DNA from: CAYFYJ01 sp964347415
Lineage (GTDB): Archaea > Aenigmatarchaeota > Aenigmatarchaeia > CG10238-14
DNA length: 31,820 nucleotides
NCBI GenBank assembly: GCA_964347415.1
Contig: CAYFYJ010000024.1
Span: forward strand, 1 to 31,820
Reading direction: 5' to 3'
Shown here: positions 1-6,042 of the stretch, one piece after another
Position numbering within the stretch: the stretch's first letter is position 1
Layout: each line of letters begins with the position of its first letter
Program-made: the position numbers and the translations under genes
The notes under the pieces: generated by a model
Told to the model about the DNA's origin: nothing
The model's database searches: none
What the model saw: the letters and a program-made list of their open reading frames with translations, nothing else

Positions 1-36
1 TCTTCTTCATACAATTAGAATTTAGAATTTTGGTTT

Positions 37-153
37 TTAAACTAATGTTGTATACCATGTTTGGATAGAAGGGGAAGTGAAGATTGAGCCGACTATTCCT
101 GCTGATTGGCAGATTAGGATTGCTAGGATTAGTTTGGTTGTTTTGATTTTCAT
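37..153 (-). pseudogene. tspO: TspO/MBR family protein, N-terminal fragment (broken gene)
   Basis: The minus strand from 153 encodes 38 residues and then TAA at 39-37. The peptide has the hallmarks of the TspO first helix and loop: a hydrophobic helix (LILAILICQSAG), then GSIFTSPSIQTWYTTLV. TspO proteins normally continue with K-P-x-F-x-P-P-N-W and four more helices (about 160 residues in all). Here the codons after the stop read K-P-K-F and then hit another stop, so the homology continues briefly past the nonsense codon. The ATG overlaps the stop of the upstream gene (ATGA at 153-150), and GGGAGG lies just before it, so translation would be coupled. TspO is a tetrapyrrole-binding membrane protein that in bacteria is often encoded near photolyase genes, as here. 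I read it as a truncated or decaying gene; the window edge at position 1 prevents seeing what lies beyond. Confidence 0.72.
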
Positions 154-791
154 TTTTCCTCCCTTTTCCTAGACTTTCTTTCATACCGTTTTCTCACTAT
201 AAAATAGATTACAAAAACTATTACTGCTAGTATTATTATGTATACTCCAATCATCAAGTAACTGTTCAAGAAAAGGGCTTTCATTACTGGAAGGACAAAA
301 ACAGTCTTAAGTATTTCTACTCCTCCAAAGCGTTCTATGTTTCCTATTGCTAATGTGTAATCTTCTGAATTAGTGTCGCTGTGTACTTCAATCAAATAGA
401 TTCCTGCTTCCACATCAGCTTCATACTCTGGTCCTTGAAGATACCAATCCCCTCCGTATTCTTCATACCACTTGGTCCAATTTTGGTAATCATGCATCAT
501 CACTATCTTTTCTCCATCCTTCATTATGTGGAACTCAACATCCGATGTCTCTTCCTGACCAACATACGGAACTAACAGGCTTACGTACAAATGAAAGGGC
601 TTTCTCGATTCGATTTTGTATATTTGAGGAGAACCATGAAGTTTTCCGTAGTAAGCATAACTTATCTCAGGTTCGTTGACGATAATAGGCTCTAAAGTAT
701 AATTCCTGTCCTCGATAACGAGTTCAGGTATATGTGCGACAACAATAGGCATTGAGAGTAAAAGAATCGTTAAAATTAGTAATTTTTTCAT
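150..791 (-). CDS. Exported, C-terminally membrane-anchored protein of unknown function
   Basis: 213 residues. An N-terminal signal peptide (about 1-19, ending near VVAH) is followed by a ~140-residue extracellular beta-rich region. This ends in a Y-x-L-A-I-G-N-I-E segment that resembles the end of a jelly-roll/PPC-like sandwich (AGIYLIEVHSD). One transmembrane helix (~175-198) and a short, strongly basic cytoplasmic tail follow. The start has GGAG about 12 nt upstream. It lies 16 nt downstream of the photolyase stop and overlaps the tspO fragment by 4 nt, so it belongs to the same minus-strand operon. I do not recognise the family. The topology suits a surface-anchored domain, and the link to light or UV response comes only from the neighbours. 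Confidence 0.8.
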   Translation of the reverse strand: MKKLLILTILLLSMPIVVAHIPELVIEDRNYTLEPIIVNEPEISYAYYGKLHGSPQIYKIESRKPFHLYVSLLVPYVGQEETSDVEFHIMKDGEKIVMMHDYQNWTKWYEEYGGDWYLQGPEYEADVEAGIYLIEVHSDTNSEDYTLAIGNIERFGGVEILKTVFVLPVMKALFLNSYLMIGVYIIILAVIVFVIYFIVRKRYERKSRKREEK

Positions 792-807
792 ATTATATCA
801 ACTCCAA

Positions 808-2178
808 TCATTTTATTTTTATAAACATATTTTTAGCTATTTTGCTTTCTTCTGAATGGTTAATCATCGGATGCGGATATTTTTTAACTTTGTTAAATTG
901 TAAACCATGAATTTCTTTGGGAGATAAGTTACGTAATTCGTGGATCCATTTTTTAATGTATTCGCAACTTGTGTCATACTTCTTCTGTTGCAACCAAGGA
1001 TTGAATATTCTAAAGTAAGGTTGAGCATCACAACCTGTTGATGCAACCCACTGCCAATTTCCGTTATTGACACTAGGATCATAATCAACTAATTTTTGTG
1101 CAAAGTATTTCTCTCCCCATCTCCAGTCGATGTGTAAATCTTTTGTTAAAAACGAGCCTGCAATCAGTCTAACTCGATTATGCATGAATCCTGTAGTGTT
1201 TAACTGCTTCATACCCGCATCTACTATAGGAAAACCTGTTTTTCCTTCACACCATGATTTGAACAGCTCTTTATTGTAGGACCACTTGATTTTATCATAT
1301 TTTTTGTAAAATGACCTCTCAATTACATGAGGAAAATTATACGTGATATGGGTGAAAAAATCCCTCCAATATAACTCTGTGATAAGGGCGTGCGACTCAC
1401 CAAACAGTTTAATAATCTGATGATACACTTCTCTAATTGAGACAGTGCCAAACTTTATATGAGCCGACAAATGTGATGTATAATCTTTAGCAGGATATTC
1501 CCTTTGCTTTTCGTAATCAGATAATTTTCTTAAATTTTTTAATAGTTTTAATCCTTCTTTTCTACCACCATCAAGCAAGATATTTGGATTTTTTTGTGAT
1601 AGAATTTGATTAAATATCTTATGATTTTTCTGAATTTTAATTTTTTTCAAATAATAGTTAGTATGATTATTTCTCACAGGCTTTCTAACTGGGATAATTT
1701 TTGCTTTTCTTAGAAAGGGGGTAAAGATAGTATAAGGCTTGAGGTCATTTTTATGAATAGTTTCAGGTTCGTTAAGAAGTGCATCTCCATGGGATGAAAA
1801 TTCAACATTTTTTTGTTTAAGTGTCGATTGAATTTTAGCATCTCTTTGTCTTGAGAATGGAGTATAATCTCTATTTATTGTGACAAGATCGATTTCTAAG
1901 GAAGATACTAACTTTTCTATGACTTCCTCTGCGATACCATAAAAAAGATAGAGTTTACCTCTTCTTTTCCTGAGTTGATTATCCAAGTCTTTAAGTGAAC
2001 CTATCATGAACTGGAGTGCGTTATTGGATTTATATTCATTTTCTTTTACCTGTCTTTTATCAATAATAAAGCAGGGAATAACTTTATTTGAGTTTTCAAG
2101 CGCATGGATTAATGCGGTATTGTCATCTAATCTAAGATCTCTTCTAAATACATGTAATGTAAGTTTGTGTTTTTTCAT
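808..2178 (-). CDS. phrB: Deoxyribodipyrimidine photolyase (class I CPD photolyase/cryptochrome family)
   Basis: 456 residues, typical for the class I family. It uses blue light and FADH- to split cyclobutane pyrimidine dimers in DNA. The N-terminal Rossmann-like antenna domain opens with LHVFRRDLRLDDNTAL (~7-22). The C-terminal helical FAD domain shows ELYWRDFF, the MHNRVRL loop, DLHIDWRWGEKYFAQ, then NNGNWQWVASTGCDAQPYF with the lesion-contacting W-Q-W and the FAD-binding Asn/Asp region, ending in FRIFNP. The start overlaps the stop of the upstream DUF523-DUF1722 gene by 4 nt (ATGA), the same gene pairing as ybgA-phrB in enterobacteria. All visible key residues are intact, so it is probably active. 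Photolyase versus photosensory cryptochrome cannot be fully separated from sequence alone, but the WQW motif and repair-gene context favour photolyase. Confidence 0.95.
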   Translation of the reverse strand: MKKHKLTLHVFRRDLRLDDNTALIHALENSNKVIPCFIIDKRQVKENEYKSNNALQFMIGSLKDLDNQLRKRRGKLYLFYGIAEEVIEKLVSSLEIDLVTINRDYTPFSRQRDAKIQSTLKQKNVEFSSHGDALLNEPETIHKNDLKPYTIFTPFLRKAKIIPVRKPVRNNHTNYYLKKIKIQKNHKIFNQILSQKNPNILLDGGRKEGLKLLKNLRKLSDYEKQREYPAKDYTSHLSAHIKFGTVSIREVYHQIIKLFGESHALITELYWRDFFTHITYNFPHVIERSFYKKYDKIKWSYNKELFKSWCEGKTGFPIVDAGMKQLNTTGFMHNRVRLIAGSFLTKDLHIDWRWGEKYFAQKLVDYDPSVNNGNWQWVASTGCDAQPYFRIFNPWLQQKKYDTSCEYIKKWIHELRNLSPKEIHGLQFNKVKKYPHPMINHSEESKIAKNMFIKIK

Positions 2179-3056
2179 ATTCTCTTCCAGTAATCCTTAT
2201 CTCTATCTTCCTCAACATTAAACATGAGTTCTTCAGGATACGGGTTAAAGAATGTTTGTTCAAGTAATTTCCTATCTTCTATTAATACTTTGGAAACTTC
2301 TTTTAAAGTCTCAAAACTGACCTTATTTTTCTTGTATTTTTCTAGGATCTGTTCTTTATCTTCAATCAGGCTCTTGAAAAAGAGGTAAATTTCTTCACTA
2401 GATGGCGGTTTTGACATAATCTGCTTCATTATTTGAAAATAATCTTTTTTGTTGGTATCCAATTTTTTCGATAGTTCTGAATTAAAGAATTTAAATAGCA
2501 ATTTATTAGTTTCGTGAAATTCATCTAATTTATTTAGTTTTACTGCGTGTCTATAGCGAGCAAATAAAAATAATTTTGTAAGAAAATGTTCCCTTATCCT
2601 CTTGTTTTTCAATCGATCATCCTCTTCGATTGGATATCCTTTGTATCTTTCTGCAATCCTGGTTGCAAAAACCCCCCCACATCTGTCAATCACCGGAGAA
2701 CCTTTCATCCCAGAATAAACTTTGATGTTAGCAAGTCCCATAGTAGGTGATTTTGATTTAAAGATGAATCCGTCAACTTCTTTTAATCCACTTATGAATT
2801 TTTGCGAGAAATCATTCATATCATCCGTAACATCTTTGTTGGTTTTATGCTGTATTAGTCTGTAATCATTTCCTACCTTAACAATTCGTATAGGTTCTCT
2901 TGGTACACCTAAACCTATTTCATACTCAGGACAGACCTTTATGAATTCCACAAATGGTGTTAAATCCCTCACAATCTTCGATGGGATAGACTGTCCGTTG
3001 TATCTAACTTTTTCAAACTCTAGACATGCACTTACTAGTACTATTGGTTTTACCAT
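2175..3056 (-). CDS. DUF523-DUF1722 fusion protein (YbbK/YbgA-like)
   Basis: 293 residues. The N-terminal DUF523 domain (~3-150) shows VSACL...VRYNG, the VCPE motif at 41-44 and GLGVPREPIR. The C-terminal DUF1722 domain (~155-290) is helical with LKNKRIREHF and an FARYRHAVKL segment. DUF523 alone includes the Fe-S-dependent thiouracil desulfidase TudS. DUF1722 is the YbgA domain encoded next to phrB in enterobacteria and has no firmly established role that I know. Cys11 and Cys42 are present, but the usual K-S-x-S-P-S-C-G motif reads K-S-K-S-P-T-M-G here, with Met106 in place of the expected cysteine. The start overlaps the upstream glycosylase gene by 1 nt and the stop overlaps phrB by 4 nt, so the three are surely co-transcribed. 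A role in DNA photorepair or pyrimidine metabolism is inference. Confidence 0.88.
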   Translation of the reverse strand: MVKPIVLVSACLEFEKVRYNGQSIPSKIVRDLTPFVEFIKVCPEYEIGLGVPREPIRIVKVGNDYRLIQHKTNKDVTDDMNDFSQKFISGLKEVDGFIFKSKSPTMGLANIKVYSGMKGSPVIDRCGGVFATRIAERYKGYPIEEDDRLKNKRIREHFLTKLFLFARYRHAVKLNKLDEFHETNKLLFKFFNSELSKKLDTNKKDYFQIMKQIMSKPPSSEEIYLFFKSLIEDKEQILEKYKKNKVSFETLKEVSKVLIEDRKLLEQTFFNPYPEELMFNVEEDRDKDYWKRI

Positions 3057-3502
3057 TATATCATCTTTTTAGGTGATTTTTCCCAGTTTTCTATTTCACC
3101 TTCTACTATTTTAAATATAGGATGGGGCTCAATTTCTTTTACTTTCAACAATTGTCCGTATTTTTTTGGATCTCTTGTCTTTAATTTTTTCTTTAAGTGA
3201 TCAAACTCAAATAGTATTTGGTTTTTAGTGACTTCGATTGGTTTAATTGTTTTTAGGGGCATTGATATTTTTTCTATTTTGAAATCGTAACCGCATTTTA
3301 ACCCTTGTTCGTAAACTTGATACAGATAAGAGTTGATAGCAGATATAGTATTGGAATGTTTCTTGAATCTTTCGAGTTGAGGATGGTTTTTGAATGCTTG
3401 TGTTTTACCTAGAAGTACTTTTTTTGCTAGTAAAGATTCTCTCCAGAGTGCAACAAGTCCTTTGCAATCAAGGTATTTAGGATGAACACTCCACAGTCTC
3501 AT
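3056..3502 (-). CDS. Pyrimidine dimer DNA glycosylase (Pyr_excise / T4 endonuclease V-like)
   Basis: 148 residues, close to T4 endonuclease V (138). The opening MRLWSVHPKYLDCKGLVALW and the following R-E (Arg21-Glu22) align with R22-E23 of T4 DenV, where Glu23 is catalytic. The KVLLGKTQAFKNHPQLERF stretch is typical of the cellular members of this family. These enzymes cut the glycosidic bond of a pyrimidine dimer and nick the abasic site through an imine formed by the N-terminal amine. The T4 Thr2 is not present; the equivalent position is Met1/Arg2, as in other MRLW-type members. It heads the five-gene minus-strand cluster and overlaps the next gene by 1 nt. This puts base-excision and photoreversal of UV lesions in one operon. 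Confidence 0.85.
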   Translation of the reverse strand: MRLWSVHPKYLDCKGLVALWRESLLAKKVLLGKTQAFKNHPQLERFKKHSNTISAINSYLYQVYEQGLKCGYDFKIEKISMPLKTIKPIEVTKNQILFEFDHLKKKLKTRDPKKYGQLLKVKEIEPHPIFKIVEGEIENWEKSPKKMI

Positions 3503-3541
3503 GATTCGATTGTTGTTTTTAAGATTTTAAATTCTTTTCAG

Positions 3542-3607
3542 AAGATAGATTTTTTCTAAAAAATTCAAGGTTCCAAACCCATTTGGGTATAAGCCCCATC
3601 GGGCCCA
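3542..3607 (+). repeat. Left copy of a ~65-bp direct repeat flanking ppa
   Basis: A 35-bp core at 3573-3607 is identical to 4243-4277. It contains CCCATTTGGGTATAAGCCCC. The preceding ~30 bp (AAGATAGATTTT..., 3542-3572) is also shared with the other copy, with about 7 mismatches. The core holds two small stem-loops, ACCC-ATTT-GGGT and GCCC-CATC-GGGC. It lies between the divergent starts of the dimer glycosylase and ppa. No open reading frame explains it. It is GC-rich against an AT-rich background. Confidence 0.9.
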
Positions 3608-3640
3608 ATATAAAAGTAGAAAATTCTACCCTTCTTTAAA

Positions 3641-3655
3641 ACATATATTAATATA
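3641..3655 (+). promoter_or_regulatory. TATA box of ppa (leaderless)
   Basis: The stretch ATATATTAATATA is centred about 26-28 nt before the ATG at 3677 and is preceded by CTTTAAAA as a possible BRE. This spacing puts the transcription start at or next to the start codon. Confidence 0.55.
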
Positions 3656-3676
3656 GTAACTAAATAAGAGATTTTT

Positions 3677-4210
3677 ATGAATTTATGGAAAAACATCCCT
3701 ATCGGAGATAAACCACCTGAATTTGTTAATGTTGTAATAGAAGTCATAAGTGGTACGAGAGATAAATATGAATATAATCCAGAGTGGGAAGCTTTTGTTT
3801 TAGACAGAACACTTCATTCATCGGTTATTTTCCCTGTAGAATACGGTTTCATACCTCAAACATGGTATGACGACGATGATCCGTTAGACATTATGGTTCT
3901 AACAAGTGAACCTGCTGAAGTGGGTTGTATAATAAAAGCAAGAGTAGTTGGAGCATTGATAATGGAGGATGAAGAAGGGGAAGACCCAAAAATGTTAGCC
4001 GTTCCAATAAATGATCCAAGGTTTGATGGAATAAAAAATATTACAGACATTCATAAACACAAATTAAAAGAAATACAAGAATTCTTTGAAACTTACAAAA
4101 GATTAGAGCCACATAAGTTCGTCAAATTCAAAACTTGGAAAAATGCTCAAGAAGCTCAAAAAATTGTTGATTATGCAGTTAATTTATATAAGAAGTCAAT
4201 AAAGAAATAA
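3677..4210 (+). CDS. ppa: Inorganic pyrophosphatase (family I)
   Basis: 177 residues, the normal length for soluble family I PPases. It hydrolyses pyrophosphate to two phosphates in the cytoplasm and pulls biosynthetic reactions forward. Diagnostic features in order: the KYEYNPEWEAFVLDR segment with the active-site lysine and arginine region; PVEYGFIPQTW; the metal-binding DDDDPLDIMVL motif (D-G/D-D-P-x-D signature); GEDPKMLAVP with the later metal-binding aspartates; and FKTWKNAQEA near the end. It is transcribed alone and divergently from the photorepair operon. The gene is bracketed by two ~65-bp direct repeats 670 bp apart, which is unusual for a housekeeping gene. Confidence 0.96.
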   Translation: MNLWKNIPIGDKPPEFVNVVIEVISGTRDKYEYNPEWEAFVLDRTLHSSVIFPVEYGFIPQTWYDDDDPLDIMVLTSEPAEVGCIIKARVVGALIMEDEEGEDPKMLAVPINDPRFDGIKNITDIHKHKLKEIQEFFETYKRLEPHKFVKFKTWKNAQEAQKIVDYAVNLYKKSIKK

Positions 4211-4211
4211 A

Positions 4212-4277
4212 AAGATAGATTTTCTTCTAAAATTTCAAGGGCCCAAACCCATTTGGGTATAAGCCCCATCGGGCCCA
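4212..4277 (+). repeat. Right copy of the ~65-bp direct repeat flanking ppa
   Basis: It begins 2 nt after the ppa stop codon. The 35-bp core (4243-4277) is identical to 3573-3607. In this copy the core is bounded by GGGCCC on both sides (4239-4244 region and 4271-4276), which lets the ends pair around the inner ACCC/GGGT hairpin. It could serve as the ppa terminator, but the identical copy upstream of ppa argues for a repeated element instead. Confidence 0.9.
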
Positions 4278-4284
4278 TCTAAAA

Positions 4285-4303
4285 AAGATAGATTTTTGTT
4301 CTA
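4285..4303 (+). repeat. Copy of the AGATAGATTTTTGTTCT intergenic motif
   Basis: It reads AAGATAGATTTTTGTTCTA, nearly identical to the copies at 25334, 25984 and 27196. It is intergenic, on the plus strand, 8 nt after the right-hand 65-bp repeat. Confidence 0.75.
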
Positions 4304-4379
4304 TTAAAAATCATGCCCTGGAGGAGATTGAAACTAATCGTTCAAAATTGGGGGTAAAGATAGAAGATTCAGAATAAAG

Positions 4380-4396
4380 CCTCAGAATATTTGAGG
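4380..4396 (-). terminator. Possible hairpin downstream of the 79-aa gene
   Basis: An inverted repeat CCTCA-(7 nt)-TGAGG lies 20-40 nt beyond the stop of the minus-strand gene at 4418. It is followed on that strand by moderately T-rich sequence. Weak evidence; it may be chance. Confidence 0.25.
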
Positions 4397-4417
4397 TGAT
4401 ATTACTTGAAAATAAAA

Positions 4418-4657
4418 CTATTTAGGGGTTATGTTGAAGATTACAAAGATCCAGACTGCTGTTAAACTGATTGCGATTATGACTAGTATTATCAGGATGA
4501 TGTAATTCATCCGCATTCCTTCTAATAAACCGACTATTCCTAGTTGCTCTGTTTCTTTGAGTCTGACTTCTCGGCTTCCTAAGAAGAGCATTGGCAAGAC
4601 GACAATTAAAAAGAAAATCAATGCAAATACCCCTATCAAACGAGTGGGGAACGGCAT
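4418..4657 (-). CDS. Small two-helix membrane protein, unknown
   Basis: 79 residues. Helix 1 spans ~7-26 (IGVFALIFFLIVVLPMLFLG) and helix 2 ~51-74. A polar loop with charged residues (REVRLKETEQLG) lies between them. No signal or catalytic motif is visible. It is transcribed divergently from aspS. I do not recognise a family, and the coding call rests on length, hydrophobic pattern and lack of a competing frame. Confidence 0.6.
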   Translation of the reverse strand: MPFPTRLIGVFALIFFLIVVLPMLFLGSREVRLKETEQLGIVGLLEGMRMNYIILIILVIIAISLTAVWIFVIFNITPK

Positions 4658-4709
4658 AATAATAATATAGATTGTGTTTTTAAATTACTATTTCGAGAAA
4701 AAAATCAAA

Positions 4710-4718
4710 GTTTATAAC
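4710..4718 (+). promoter_or_regulatory. TATA box of aspS (leaderless)
   Basis: GTTTATAAC lies 26-29 nt before the aspS ATG at 4740, the spacing expected for a leaderless archaeal transcript. It also supports this start over any upstream extension. Confidence 0.6.
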
Positions 4719-4739
4719 GATTAAAGGGAAAAGATTATT

Positions 4740-5984
4740 ATGAAAATCAATGGTTGGGTTGAAGAAATAAGGAACCTCGGGGGCATCAAGTTCATCAAAT
4801 TACATACTGTTTCTGGCGATGTTCAGATAACTCTGCCCAAGAAGAAAGTTTCTAAAAAACTATTCGATGAAGTTGATAAAATCACTAGACAATCTGCGAT
4901 ATCAGCTACAGGAAAATTAAGAAAAAATAAAGAAGCACCTGGAGGCAAAGAGATGATACCCAAGAAAATAGAAATAATCAACCTGGCTGAGACGCCCCTG
5001 CCATTGGAGCCGAGTGAAAAAACCCCAGCCGAACTCGACACGAGACTAGACTGGAGGTTCTTGGATTTAAGGACCGAGAAGAGTCTGGCCATCTTCAGGA
5101 TCCAAAACGAGATACTCAGAGCTTTCAGGGAATTCTTGTGTAAGAATAGTTTTATTGAAGTACAACCTCCCTGTATCATAGCTTCAGCCAGTGAAGGTGG
5201 GGCTGATTTATTTAAGATCCCTTATTTTGAGAGGGATGCTTACTTGGCACAGAGCCCTCAGCTGTATAAGCAGATGTGTGCGATTTCTTTAGAGAGAGTA
5301 TTCATGATAATCCCAGTCTGGAGAGCCGAGAAGTTCAATAAACCAACCCATCTGAACGAGATAAGGCAACTGGATATAGAAATGGGATTCGTAGAATCTG
5401 AAGAGGATGTAATGAAAGTCTTGGAAAGGGTTTTCGTCCATATCCTAAAATCAGTCAAGAAGAATTGCAAGAAAGAACTAAAATCCTTAAATGTAAATCT
5501 GAAAATACCTAAGCTACCCTTAAGAAGAATAACTTACACGAGAGCTGTTGAGGAATTAAAGAAGCACGGGGAAAAGGTAGAATGGGGGAATGATTTCTCA
5601 AAACTGCAAGAAGAAAAATTATCAAAGATATTCGGTTCGGTATTCTTCATGAAAGACTGGCCTACTGAGGCTAAAACCTTCTATACCATGCCTTATCAGA
5701 AAAACCCAAAAATCTGTCACGCCTTTGACCTAATTTATAATGGGTTGGAGATATCTTCTGGAACTCAGAGGATTCACACTCCTGATTTACTGATAAAACA
5801 GATAAAAGCCTTTGGCCTTGAACCAGAGAATTTCAAATACTACATTGATTGTTTTAGATTTGGCAGTCCGCCGCATGCTGGTTGGTCTATCGGCTTGGAA
5901 AGGATAACGATGACGATAACTGGGATGAAAAATATAAGGGAATGCTGTATGTTCCCAAGGGACAGGAATAGGCTGACACCATAA
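4740..5984 (+). CDS. aspS: Aspartyl-tRNA synthetase (archaeal type)
   Basis: 414 residues, slightly short for archaeal AspRS (~430) because the chain starts directly at the OB-fold GWVEEIRNLGGIKF and lacks ~17 leading residues. Domains: N-terminal anticodon-binding OB fold (1-~85), then a class II catalytic core. Visible signatures are ETPLPLEPSEKTPAELDTRLDWRF, the flipping-loop region SASEGGADLF, AQSPQLYKQ, motif 2 (VWRAE...THLNE) and motif 3 (SIGLERITM), ending in the family tail FPRDRNRLTP. It charges tRNA-Asp, and may also charge tRNA-Asn: by eye, the positions that hold Trp26 and Lys85 in the discriminating Thermococcus enzyme are Glu8 and Pro67 here. It is transcribed from its own TATA box. 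Confidence 0.96.
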   Translation: MKINGWVEEIRNLGGIKFIKLHTVSGDVQITLPKKKVSKKLFDEVDKITRQSAISATGKLRKNKEAPGGKEMIPKKIEIINLAETPLPLEPSEKTPAELDTRLDWRFLDLRTEKSLAIFRIQNEILRAFREFLCKNSFIEVQPPCIIASASEGGADLFKIPYFERDAYLAQSPQLYKQMCAISLERVFMIIPVWRAEKFNKPTHLNEIRQLDIEMGFVESEEDVMKVLERVFVHILKSVKKNCKKELKSLNVNLKIPKLPLRRITYTRAVEELKKHGEKVEWGNDFSKLQEEKLSKIFGSVFFMKDWPTEAKTFYTMPYQKNPKICHAFDLIYNGLEISSGTQRIHTPDLLIKQIKAFGLEPENFKYYIDCFRFGSPPHAGWSIGLERITMTITGMKNIRECCMFPRDRNRLTP

Positions 5985-5988
5985 CTTT

Positions 5989-6008
5989 TTCTACTCGGAG
6001 CAGTAGAA
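5989..6008 (+). promoter_or_regulatory. 7-bp inverted repeat between aspS and the surface-protein gene
   Basis: TTCTACT and AGTAGAA form perfect 7-bp arms around a 6-nt loop, 4 nt after the aspS stop and just upstream of the AT-rich promoter of the next gene. It could be an aspS 3'-end hairpin or an operator for the surface-protein operon. No T-run follows the hairpin, so a simple terminator is not clearly supported. Confidence 0.4.
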
Positions 6009-6042
6009 TTTATTAATAAATTAATAAATTATTAGTGGTGGC

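Noticed and set aside
3565..3747. 60-codon minus-strand frame ending GPDGAYTQMGLEP
   Set aside because: It reads through the left 65-bp repeat and the ppa 5' end; it has no independent support.
3573..4277. CRISPR-like repeat pair
   Set aside because: Only two copies, 670 bp apart with a full gene between them; no regular spacers and no cas genes.
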